DNA of 6,604 bases from an uncultured Clostridia bacterium (GCA_948517135.1 CAORJJ010000046.1:9798-16401); one strand, 5' to 3'. Shown: positions 1-6,604, numbered from the stretch's first letter. The notes: generated by a model not told the origin, from the sequence alone. Numbers and translations are program-made.

Positions 1-791
1 TTATAGAACATGGTGTTGAAATTTATGATGTAAAAAATATAGATAAAAAAGAAAATAGTAATATAAATGTAGCTTTTGTTGGAGCTATGGCAGTTCAAAA
101 AGGAAGCGAAATTTTAAAAGCATTAATTAAGAAAAATGATGATAATATAAAAATTCATTTATTTGGAAAAACTTTTGATGAAAAATTAGCTGAAAATGCG
201 CCAAATTATATTTTTCATGGTCAATATAAAAGAGGCGAATTATCTAATTTATTAGTAGAAAATAATATTGATTTAGTATGTATGTTTACAGTTTGGCCAG
301 AAACTTATTCATACACTTTATCAGAAGTATATATGGCAAAAATTCCAATTTTGGCATTTGATATTGGAGCTGTTGGAGAGAGGCTAAAAAAAGACAAGTT
401 AGGTTGGACAATCCCAGTTACCAAAGATACTGAGCTTATTATTAATAAAATAAAGAAAGTTGTTCATGCTAAAGAATATAATAAAATTATAGAGAATTTT
501 AAAAATCATCAATTTAAAAAGATTGAAAAAATGCAAGAAGAGTATTTAGAATTATATAATAATTGCGCTGATATAAAAAACAAGATTGTAAATATATCAA
601 GTATTCAAAAAATGCAAGATAAAAATGATTTAGAGGATTTAAGAATAATAATTAAGATTAAAGATGAAGAAATTAAAAATCAGAAACAATACATTGATAG
701 TCATCAATATTTAGTAGAGAGATTTAAAAAAACTCAAAATACAGCAATTTGGAAATTAGCAAAAAAGATAAAAGGAATTATAAAAAAATAA
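1..791 (+). CDS. GT4-type (GT-B fold) glycosyltransferase, C-terminal part; 5' end outside window
   Basis: The reading frame is open from the first complete codon at nt 3, so the gene begins upstream. The ATG at 87 has a GGAG at 81-84 but is probably internal: the codons before it encode NVAFVGAMAVQKG, the typical first strand and loop of the C-terminal Rossmann domain of GT-B enzymes. The EX7E motif that contacts the sugar-nucleotide donor in GT4 enzymes is present as PETYSYTLSE, with its two glutamates at nt 300-302 and 324-326. It is followed by FDIGAVGER, another conserved donor-side segment. The domain ends near nt 520. A charged, probably helical or coiled-coil tail (about nt 600-750) follows, then a lysine-rich end (WKLAKKIKGIIKK) that could touch the membrane. 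Such GT4 domains often form the C-terminus of longer multi-domain transferases in surface-polysaccharide clusters, so the missing part may carry more domains. The sugar specificity is unknown. Confidence 0.88.
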   Translation, partial: IEHGVEIYDVKNIDKKENSNINVAFVGAMAVQKGSEILKALIKKNDDNIKIHLFGKTFDEKLAENAPNYIFHGQYKRGELSNLLVENNIDLVCMFTVWPETYSYTLSEVYMAKIPILAFDIGAVGERLKKDKLGWTIPVTKDTELIINKIKKVVHAKEYNKIIENFKNHQFKKIEKMQEEYLELYNNCADIKNKIVNISSIQKMQDKNDLEDLRIIIKIKDEEIKNQKQYIDSHQYLVERFKKTQNTAIWKLAKKIKGIIKK

Positions 792-815
792 GATAAAGAG
801 GATTTAAAATATATT

Positions 816-1778
816 ATGGAAAAGGTTGATATATTACTTGCAACATATAATGGGGAACAATATTTAAGAGAACAATTAGATAGCATAATGTGTCAAACAT
901 ATTCTAATTTTAGATTACTAATTTCTGATGATTGCTCATCAGATTCAACAAAAGAAATTTTAGAAGAATATGTAGAAAAAGATAAAAGAATAATAGTTTT
1001 TAGCCAAGAAAAGAATTTAGGAGTTGTAAAAAATTTTGAATTTTTATTAAAAAGAGTTGAAAACAAATATTTTATGTTTTCAGACCAAGATGATATTTGG
1101 AATGAAAATAAGATTGAAAAATCAATAAAAGTTATTGAAGAAACCAAAAGTGATTTAGTTTATTCAGATTTAGAAGTGGTAGATTCATCTTTAAATGTAA
1201 CTTATAGTTCTTATTGGAAATTAAAAGGATTTTATAAAAAGATAGTAAAATATAATAATTTTGAAAGTTTATATCTAAATAATTTTATAACAGGATGTAC
1301 AATGCTTTCTAAAAAGGAATTTATAGATGAAGTTTTACCACTTCCAAATACAAGTAAATTTATTTTACATGATTATTGGATTCCATTAATACTAAGTCAA
1401 AAACACAAAATAACATATATAGAAGAACCACTTATAAAATATAGACAACATAAAAATAATAAAGTAGGCTCAAAGAAGAAAACAGATGAATTAAAAAGTA
1501 TAGATGAAATAAGAAAACTTTTTATACAAGTAAAGAAAGAGCATTTTGCTTTGTTTATTGAAAATGAAGAAAAGTTTATAGATGAAAAAATTAAAATTTT
1601 AAATAGGCAAGCTATGGAATACTATGAAATGCTAGAAAAAAAGAAAAATTTTAATTTTAGAAAATGGAAGTTATTTTTTAAACTTTATAAATATGAAAGT
1701 TTCATATATGTAATGCAAAATTTCATGATTTTAAATATGCCTTTTATTACCAAAATACTATATAAATTTAAAAAATAA
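816..1778 (+). CDS. Single-domain GT2 glycosyltransferase, rhamnosyltransferase-like
   Basis: This 320-residue GT-A fold enzyme is complete and of normal length for its group. The N-terminal nucleotide-binding segment is LATYNGEQYLREQLDSI (residues 8-24), followed by the ISDDCSSDST loop (36-45). The metal and donor site is SDQDDIW (89-95), TGCTML (159-164) lies in the acceptor region, and HDYW (185-188) carries the likely catalytic base. YRQH at 209-212, followed by NNKVGS, is typical of GT2 proteins annotated as alpha-L-rhamnosyltransferases (RgpB-like) in Gram-positive wall-polysaccharide clusters. The similarity is to the group; the rhamnose donor is inferred. Residues 220-320 form a basic, helical C-terminal extension with aromatic and hydrophobic patches, suited to peripheral membrane contact. 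The start is 24 nt after the previous stop. Its GAGG (798-801) is 14 nt from the ATG, somewhat far, but no other in-frame ATG lies between. Confidence 0.9.
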   Translation: MEKVDILLATYNGEQYLREQLDSIMCQTYSNFRLLISDDCSSDSTKEILEEYVEKDKRIIVFSQEKNLGVVKNFEFLLKRVENKYFMFSDQDDIWNENKIEKSIKVIEETKSDLVYSDLEVVDSSLNVTYSSYWKLKGFYKKIVKYNNFESLYLNNFITGCTMLSKKEFIDEVLPLPNTSKFILHDYWIPLILSQKHKITYIEEPLIKYRQHKNNKVGSKKKTDELKSIDEIRKLFIQVKKEHFALFIENEEKFIDEKIKILNRQAMEYYEMLEKKKNFNFRKWKLFFKLYKYESFIYVMQNFMILNMPFITKILYKFKK

Positions 1779-1794
1779 AATTGTTGGAGTAAAA

Positions 1795-3558
1795 ATGAAA
1801 AAAGTATTAAAATTTATTTGGTGGATGATAAATCCATTTAGTGGAGCATCTTTTATAGATAGAATAATGCCACCAGGTGGAAGAAGAAGAATTGAATATG
1901 ATAAAAAACAAACTGAGAAAAACTATGCCAAAAGGGTTGAAAATTATTTTAAATTAACAGACGAAGAAACAGCAGAATATTGGAAAGGAATAGATCATAG
2001 GAAATATTTAAAATATGAAAAAGATTTGAAAAATCTAAATGAAGATAAATTATCAGATTATGAAAAATGGCTTCAAAAAAATGAGCCAACAGATAAAGAA
2101 TTGGAAATACAAAGTAAAAAAAGATTTAAAATAAGACCTAAAATTAGCATAGTAGTTCCATTATACAATACTGATATAGATTTCTTTAGAGAACTTTTAT
2201 ATAGTGTTCATTGCCAAACATATAGTAATTGGGAATTATGTTTAGCAGATGGAAGTCCTAAAGAACTTACAAAAATAAAAAAGATGTGCGAAAAAGATAA
2301 AAGAATTAAATATAAGTTTTTAGGTGAAAATAAAGGAATTTCAGGAAATACTAATGAAGCATTGAAACTTGCAACAGGAAAATATATATCACTTTTAGAT
2401 CATGATGATATGCTAAGCTTAGATGCTTTATATGAAGTTGTTAAAGTAATTAATGAAAAAAAGAATGTAGATTTCATATATTCAGATGAAGATAAATTTC
2501 ATTTCATAGATGAGCCAAGATATGCACCACATTTTAAACCAGATTTTGCTCCAGATACATTAAGATCAAATAATTATATTTGTCATTATAGTGTTTTCAA
2601 AAAAGAATTATTAGATAAAATTGGTGGTTTTAATAATAAATATGATGGTGCTCAAGATTATGATTTAATTTTAAGAATGTCTGAAAATGCTAAAAATATT
2701 GTTCATATATCAAAAATTTTATATAATTGGAGAGTGCATAAAGGTTCTACATCAATGGAATCAGAGGCCAAGCCATATGCAATAGAAGCTGGCAAAAAGG
2801 CTGTTGAAGATCATTTAAAAAGAGTTTCCTTGTCAGGGCATGTTGCAAATGGAAAAAATTCAGGAACATATCTTGTAGATTATGATGTAAAAGGAAATCC
2901 TAAAGTTGGAATTTTAATAAATAATAAATCAGAAAAATCTTTAGGAAATATAAAAAATATCACAACTTATAAAAATTATGAAATTTTAGAGTCGAACATA
3001 AATAATTGTGAATATTTAATTGTTTTAGATGGAAATTGTATAATAAAAACTCCAAATTGGATTGAAAAGATGCTAGGGTTCTGTCAAAGAGAAGATGTTG
3101 GTATAGTTGGCACAAGAGCATATTATGAAGATGATAAAACACATAATGCAGGAATAGTAGTTGGAACAGAAAATGGAGCAAGCTATTTATTTGAAGGCTT
3201 AGATAAAAATAAAAATGGCTATTTTGGAAGAGAAAAAATTATTCAAAATATGAATGCTGTATCTAGTATTTGTATGATGATAGATGTAAAATTATATAAT
3301 AATTTAGATGGTTTTTTAGAGGAATATACAAGTAGTTTAAAATATGTAGATTTTTGTTTAAATGCAAGAAAATTAAATAAGTTAATTGTATATAACTCAA
3401 CAGTAGAAGTTATATATATGGGTGAAAAAGAAAATATTTCTAAAGAAGAAATATTTAAATTTAATCAAAAATGGAAAGATTTTAAAGATGAATATTATAA
3501 TACAAATTTTAGTTTAAAAGATGCTCAATGTGAAATAAGAGTGGAGGGAACAAAATAG
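1795..3558 (+). CDS. Two-domain GT2 glycosyltransferase with degenerate second domain
   Basis: This is a 587-residue protein with a GGAG (1786-1789) 5 nt before the ATG. Residues 1-100 are unlike the two downstream paralogs: a short hydrophobic start (KFIWWMI), a PPGGRRR motif (26-32) and a long charged helical linker ending in KWLQKNEP. GT2 domain 1 (about 116-345) looks active, with PKISIVVPLYNT (115-126), LADGS, LDHDD (201-205, metal and donor site), SDED (230-233), GAQDYD (285-290, likely catalytic base) and WRVH (312-315). Domain 2 (about 369-575) aligns with the second domain of the next gene but lacks about 70 residues between KVGILINN and EYLIVLDGN. It has LDGNC where the neighbour has NNDTE, and IYMGE where the neighbour has WHYES. 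QREDVG, YVDFCLNAR and the C-terminal tail are kept. Domain 1 probably adds one sugar to a surface glycan; domain 2 is probably non-catalytic. The frame is unbroken, so it is not called a pseudogene. Confidence 0.9.
   Translation: MKKVLKFIWWMINPFSGASFIDRIMPPGGRRRIEYDKKQTEKNYAKRVENYFKLTDEETAEYWKGIDHRKYLKYEKDLKNLNEDKLSDYEKWLQKNEPTDKELEIQSKKRFKIRPKISIVVPLYNTDIDFFRELLYSVHCQTYSNWELCLADGSPKELTKIKKMCEKDKRIKYKFLGENKGISGNTNEALKLATGKYISLLDHDDMLSLDALYEVVKVINEKKNVDFIYSDEDKFHFIDEPRYAPHFKPDFAPDTLRSNNYICHYSVFKKELLDKIGGFNNKYDGAQDYDLILRMSENAKNIVHISKILYNWRVHKGSTSMESEAKPYAIEAGKKAVEDHLKRVSLSGHVANGKNSGTYLVDYDVKGNPKVGILINNKSEKSLGNIKNITTYKNYEILESNINNCEYLIVLDGNCIIKTPNWIEKMLGFCQREDVGIVGTRAYYEDDKTHNAGIVVGTENGASYLFEGLDKNKNGYFGREKIIQNMNAVSSICMMIDVKLYNNLDGFLEEYTSSLKYVDFCLNARKLNKLIVYNSTVEVIYMGEKENISKEEIFKFNQKWKDFKDEYYNTNFSLKDAQCEIRVEGTK
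2311..2340 (+). repeat. 30-nt exact repeat, copy 1 (first paralog)
   Basis: This block, coding YKFLGENKGI in the first two-domain gene, is identical base for base to 3958-3987 in the second. It is ended on both sides by a mismatch. It belongs to paralogous coding sequence rather than a mobile repeat, and marks recent common ancestry or gene conversion. Confidence 0.8.
3543..3547 (+). promoter_or_regulatory. Ribosome binding site inside the upstream gene (coupled translation)
   Basis: A strong GGAGG lies within the last codons of the 1795-3558 gene, 11 nt before the ATG at 3559, which directly follows the TAG stop. Ribosomes ending one paralog are well placed to start the next, which would favour matched amounts of the two proteins. 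Confidence 0.75.
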
Positions 3559-5499
3559 ATGAACATTATAAAACATAGAATTAATCAAATTAAATTTTAT
3601 ATTGGAAAATATGGTTTTATAAAAACAATAAAAAAATGTATTAAAACAGTAATAAGAAAAGTTATAAGAATTATAAAAGGTGAAAAAGATTTACAATATG
3701 GAGATTATGGCGGTTGGATAAAATATAATGAACCTAATGATGCTGATTTAAAAAGTCAAATGAAAAGGAAGTTCGATTATGAACCTAAAATTAGTGTTAT
3801 AGTTCCTATGTATAATACAAAAGAAAAATTTTTCAAAGATTTAGTAAATTGCATGATTAATCAAACATATTCAAATTGGGAACTTTGTCTTGCTGATGGA
3901 AGTCCAAAGAAAAATGAAAGCTTGAAAAAGTATTATGAAAAAGATAATAGAATAAATTATAAGTTTTTAGGTGAAAATAAAGGAATTGCTGGAAATACAA
4001 ATTCAGCAATTGACATGGCAACAGGTGAATATATTGCATTATTAGATCATGATGATATATTAGCAGATTATGCATTATATGAAGTTATATATGCTTTAAA
4101 TAAATTTCCAAATTCAGAATTTTTATATTCAGATGAAGATAAAATTGATGAAAATGATAATAGATATGATGCTTATTTTAAACCAGATTTTGCGCCAGAT
4201 ACATTAAGATGTCAAAATTATATATGTCATTTTAGTATATTTAAAAAAGAATTAATGGAAAAATTAGCTGGATTTAGAGCAGATTATGATGGTGCACAAG
4301 ATTATGACATTTTTTTGAGAATGTCTGAAATAACAAAACCAGAAAATATAACACATATACCCAAAATATTATATCATTGGAGAGTTCATAATCAATCAAC
4401 AGCGAAATTAAATAGTAATGCAAAAAATTATGCATTTGAAGCTGGAAAGAAAGCAATTGAAGATCACTTAAAGAGAATTGGTTTAGATGGAGAAGTTAGC
4501 CAAGGATGTATAGAAGGAATTTATAGAGTTGATTATAAAGTAAAAGGTAATCCAAAAGTTTCAATTGTTATTCCAAGTAAAGATGGAAAAGATATTTTGA
4601 AAGTTTGTATAGATTCAGTTTTAAATCTTACAACATATGAAAATTATGAAATTGTTGTTGTAGAAAATAATAGTGAAACAGAAGAAGTATTTGAATATTA
4701 TAAAGAATTAATAAAAAATGATAAAATAAGAGTTGTAAACTATAATACAGGAAAAGAAATAGCCAATCATGAAGAATCATCACTTGAATATACAAATAAA
4801 AATAGAAGAGAAGTAAAAAAAGGTTTCAATTACTCTGCAATTATTAATTTTGGAACTCAAAATTCAGAAGGAGAATACATAGTTCAATTAAATAATGATA
4901 CAGAATTAATAACAACAAATTGGCTTGAACTTATGATAGGTTTCTGCCAAAGAGAAGATGTTGGTGCTGTTGGTGCAAAACTTTATTATCCAGATGAAAC
5001 AATTCAACATGCAGGAATTATTGTTGGTATAGGGGGAATTGCTGGAAATAGATTTAAAAGTATACCAAAATCAGGACATGGATATTTTGCAAAAGAAAGT
5101 ATGATAGAAAATTTAAGTGCTGTTACTGGTGCTTGCTTATTTTCTAAGAAAAGTATTTATGAAGAAGTTGAATATATGAATGAAAAACTAGCTGTTGCAT
5201 TTAATGATGTTGATTTTTGTCTAAAGATTAGAGAAAAAGGATATTTAGTTGTATATAATCCATTTGTCGAATTTTGGCATTATGAATCAAAATCAAGAGG
5301 ACAAGAAAATACCCCTGAGAAAATAAAAAGATTCCAAGGAGAAATGAGTACTTTTGAACAAAGATGGCCAGAAATTTTAGATAGTGGAGATCCATATTAT
5401 AATGTTAACTTAAGTTTAGATACTGAAGTTTATCATATGAAAAATATAAAAGTTAATTATTATGGTGAAGAAGAGATAAAAAGAAAAAAGAGAAAATAG
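3559..5499 (+). CDS. Two-domain GT2 glycosyltransferase, both domains apparently intact
   Basis: This 646-residue protein starts on the base after the preceding stop codon, with its GGAGG inside the previous gene, so translation is probably coupled. The N-terminus (1-45) is a basic amphipathic helix, probably a peripheral membrane anchor, followed by GGWIKYNEP. Domain 1 (about 77-305) has PKISVIVPMYNT, LDHDD (162-166), SDED (191-194), GAQDYD (245-250) and WRVH (274-277). Domain 2 (about 332-615) has PKVSIVIPSKDG, VVVENNS (366-372), FNYSAIINFG (423-432), the metal site NNDTE (445-449), FNDVDFCLKIREKGY (548-562, catalytic base region) and FWHYES (572-577), matching the RfbF-like GT2 group. A highly charged stretch of about 24 residues (398-421) sits just before FNYSAI. 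With two complete active sites it could add two sugars, or alternate in making a repeat unit. Substrates are unknown; the context suggests surface polysaccharide synthesis. Confidence 0.92.
   Translation: MNIIKHRINQIKFYIGKYGFIKTIKKCIKTVIRKVIRIIKGEKDLQYGDYGGWIKYNEPNDADLKSQMKRKFDYEPKISVIVPMYNTKEKFFKDLVNCMINQTYSNWELCLADGSPKKNESLKKYYEKDNRINYKFLGENKGIAGNTNSAIDMATGEYIALLDHDDILADYALYEVIYALNKFPNSEFLYSDEDKIDENDNRYDAYFKPDFAPDTLRCQNYICHFSIFKKELMEKLAGFRADYDGAQDYDIFLRMSEITKPENITHIPKILYHWRVHNQSTAKLNSNAKNYAFEAGKKAIEDHLKRIGLDGEVSQGCIEGIYRVDYKVKGNPKVSIVIPSKDGKDILKVCIDSVLNLTTYENYEIVVVENNSETEEVFEYYKELIKNDKIRVVNYNTGKEIANHEESSLEYTNKNRREVKKGFNYSAIINFGTQNSEGEYIVQLNNDTELITTNWLELMIGFCQREDVGAVGAKLYYPDETIQHAGIIVGIGGIAGNRFKSIPKSGHGYFAKESMIENLSAVTGACLFSKKSIYEEVEYMNEKLAVAFNDVDFCLKIREKGYLVVYNPFVEFWHYESKSRGQENTPEKIKRFQGEMSTFEQRWPEILDSGDPYYNVNLSLDTEVYHMKNIKVNYYGEEEIKRKKRK
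3958..3987 (+). repeat. 30-nt exact repeat, copy 2 (second paralog)
   Basis: This is the same 30 bases as 2311-2340, in the same codon phase and coding the same peptide (YKFLGENKGI). The two copies lie 1647 nt apart in direct orientation, so recombination between them would keep the frame and produce a chimeric single gene. Confidence 0.8.
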
Positions 5500-5503
5500 T
5501 CAA

Positions 5504-5538
5504 TGAAATTTAGGACTGGAAAGTGCCACTAAATTTCA
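5504..5538. repeat. 10-bp perfect inverted repeat in the 54-nt intergenic gap
   Basis: TGAAATTTAG (5504-5513) and its exact reverse complement CTAAATTTCA (5529-5538) flank a 15-nt spacer. Within the spacer TGG (5517-5519) can pair with CCA (5526-5528), giving a bulged, extended hairpin with a 6-nt loop. No T-run follows on the plus strand (the next bases are AAAGAGG), so it does not look like a standard intrinsic terminator. It may be an intercistronic RNA hairpin for processing or stability, or a translational control element. The stem is AT-rich and some such repeats occur by chance in this base composition. Confidence 0.55.
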
Positions 5539-5540
5539 AA

Positions 5541-5546
5541 AGAGGA
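5541..5546 (+). promoter_or_regulatory. Ribosome binding site for the third GT2 paralog
   Basis: AGAGGA with 7 nt spacing to ATG 5554 fixes the start of a gene that has no stop inside the window. It lies 2 nt after the right arm of the inverted repeat at 5504-5538, so folding of that element could affect access to it. Confidence 0.7.
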
Positions 5547-5553
5547 AAAAGAA

Positions 5554-6604
5554 ATGAATTTAAAAAATAATTTTAATAAGATTAAATATTATTTTAGAAG
5601 ATATGGATTTTTTAAAACTTTGAAAAAAGTTTTAAAAAGAGTATTACATATAAAAGAAAACAGAAAATCAAATTTAGAACAGTATAAAATTTGGATAGAA
5701 AAAAATGAACCTAAAAATGGAGAACTTGAATATCAAAGAAATTTTAAATTTGAGTATAAGCCCAAAATAAGTATTGTTGTTCCTATGTATAATACTGATG
5801 AAATATTTTTTAAAGAATTAGTAGAATCTTTAGAAAAACAAACATATTCAAATTGGGAACTTGTTTTAGCAGATGGTAGTTCTCAAAAAAATGAAAATTT
5901 GAAACATTATTATAGTTTAAATGAAAAAATAAAATATAAGTTTTTAAATTCTAATAAAGGAATTTCAGAGAATACAAATGAAGCAATAAAACTTGCAACA
6001 GGAGATTTTATAGGATTTTTAGATCATGATGATTTATTATCTCCTGATTGCCTATTTGAAGTTGCAAGTAGTATAAATAAAAACAAAAATGTTGATTTTA
6101 TTTATACTGATGAAGATAAAATTGATGAAAATGGAGAAAGATTTGAACCATATTTTAAGCCTAATTTTTCGCCAGAAACATTAGAATGCAATAATTATAT
6201 TACTCATTTTGTTGTTGTAAAAAAAGAACTTATTAAAAAAATTGGACTTTTAAATTCAAAATTTAATGGTGCACAGGATTTTGATTTTGTTTTAAGAGCA
6301 ACAGAAAAGGCAAATAAAGTTGTACATATTTCTAAAATTTTGTATCATTGGAGAGCAAATAAAAATTCAACAGCAAATGTGGCTGATAGCAAGCCATATG
6401 CCTATGAAGCTGGAATAAAGGTCATAGAAGAACATTTAAAAAGAACTAATAAAAAAGGTATTGTAGAATATGGACAAGATGTACCAGGAATCTATAAGGT
6501 AAAATTCAATATTAAAGGTAATCCAAAAGTATCAATTATAATACCTAGCAAAGATAATATAGAGCTATTACAAGTGTGTATAGATTCAATTTTAAATCTT
6601 ACAA
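5554..6604 (+). CDS. Two-domain GT2 glycosyltransferase, third paralog, 3' end outside window
   Basis: The frame is open from ATG 5554 to the window edge (350 complete codons, no stop). AGAGGA at 5541-5546 lies 7 nt before the ATG and supports this start. The basic N-terminus (NKIKYYFRRYGFFKTLKKVL) resembles that of the preceding gene, and KIWIEKNEP is the shared lead-in to the catalytic part. Domain 1 (about 69-295) has PKISIVVPMYNT, LADGS, LDHDD (156-160), TDED (185-188), GAQDFD (239-244) and WRAN (266-269). The last three differ slightly from both upstream paralogs (SDED, QDYD, WRVH). After the linker, GNPKVSIIIPSKDN (322-335) begins a second GT2 domain, cut off at ICIDSILNLT-like sequence equivalent to residue ~358 of the previous gene. 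By analogy a full protein of roughly 600-650 residues is expected; whether its second domain is intact cannot be seen. The role is probably another sugar-transfer step in the same surface glycan. Confidence 0.9.
   Translation, partial: MNLKNNFNKIKYYFRRYGFFKTLKKVLKRVLHIKENRKSNLEQYKIWIEKNEPKNGELEYQRNFKFEYKPKISIVVPMYNTDEIFFKELVESLEKQTYSNWELVLADGSSQKNENLKHYYSLNEKIKYKFLNSNKGISENTNEAIKLATGDFIGFLDHDDLLSPDCLFEVASSINKNKNVDFIYTDEDKIDENGERFEPYFKPNFSPETLECNNYITHFVVVKKELIKKIGLLNSKFNGAQDFDFVLRATEKANKVVHISKILYHWRANKNSTANVADSKPYAYEAGIKVIEEHLKRTNKKGIVEYGQDVPGIYKVKFNIKGNPKVSIIIPSKDNIELLQVCIDSILNLT

Noticed and set aside
87..89. ATG at 87 as the true start of the first gene
   Set aside because: The frame is open upstream and encodes the conserved GT4 strand NVAFVGA directly before this methionine. 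The GGAG is only 2 nt from the ATG and is explained by the Gly-Ala codons.
385..392. Runs of seven A (also near 2075, 2456, 4815, 5699 and 6219) as possible phase-variation tracts
   Set aside because: No homopolymer exceeds about seven, such runs are expected at this base composition, and all the frames are intact.
893..1147. Minus-strand open frame of 84 codons
   Set aside because: It lies wholly inside the GT2 gene 816-1778, has low-complexity composition caused by AT-rich antisense, no ribosome binding site of note and no recognisable domain.
2960..3181. Minus-strand open frame of 73 codons
   Set aside because: Antisense to the first two-domain GT2 gene. Its Leu/His/Phe-rich composition is the mirror of Lys/Asn/Glu codons.
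3857..4456. Two minus-strand open frames (3857-4075 and 4274-4456)
   Set aside because: Both are antisense shadows of the 3559-5499 gene with biased composition and no domain signal.
5504..5538. Inverted repeat read as a rho-independent terminator
   Set aside because: There is no T-run after the stem on the plus strand and only a weak one on the minus strand. The stem is AT-rich and the gene series continues across it.

Overview
This is a stretch of a very AT-rich genome (about a quarter G+C by eye) with A/T-ending codons throughout, short gaps between genes and GGAG/GAGG-type ribosome binding sites. That combination, together with the glycosyltransferase types present, suggests a low-GC Firmicute, probably a clostridium-like or related gut lineage. 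The species cannot be named from the sequence. Tryptophan is encoded by TGG and the genes end at TAA or TAG, so nothing points to a changed genetic code.

The whole window is one plus-strand gene block of five glycosyltransferase genes, with both end genes cut by the window edges. In order they are: the C-terminal half of a GT-B (GT4-type) glycosyltransferase (1-791); a single-domain GT2 enzyme resembling rhamnosyltransferases of cell-wall polysaccharide clusters (816-1778); and three consecutive paralogous two-domain GT2 proteins (1795-3558, 3559-5499 and 5554 to beyond 6604). Spacings are 24, 16, 0 and 54 nt, which fits a single operon. No gap exceeds 54 nt, and I see no RNA genes, mobile elements or CRISPR arrays.

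The likely joint role is stepwise assembly of a cell-surface glycan (capsule, rhamnose-type wall polysaccharide or similar) on a carrier at the inner face of the membrane, with each GT domain adding one sugar. Donor and acceptor sugars cannot be read from the sequence.

The most notable observation is in the first of the three paralogs. Its second GT2 domain lacks about 70 residues compared with its neighbour, and its metal-binding DxD-type motif is gone, although the frame is intact. It looks like a glycosyltransferase-derived pseudoenzyme domain. Secondary points are long stretches of near-identical DNA between the paralogs, which suggest recent duplication or gene conversion, and a 10-bp inverted repeat in the only sizeable intergenic gap, just before a ribosome binding site. 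I found no evidence of a wholly new type of system.
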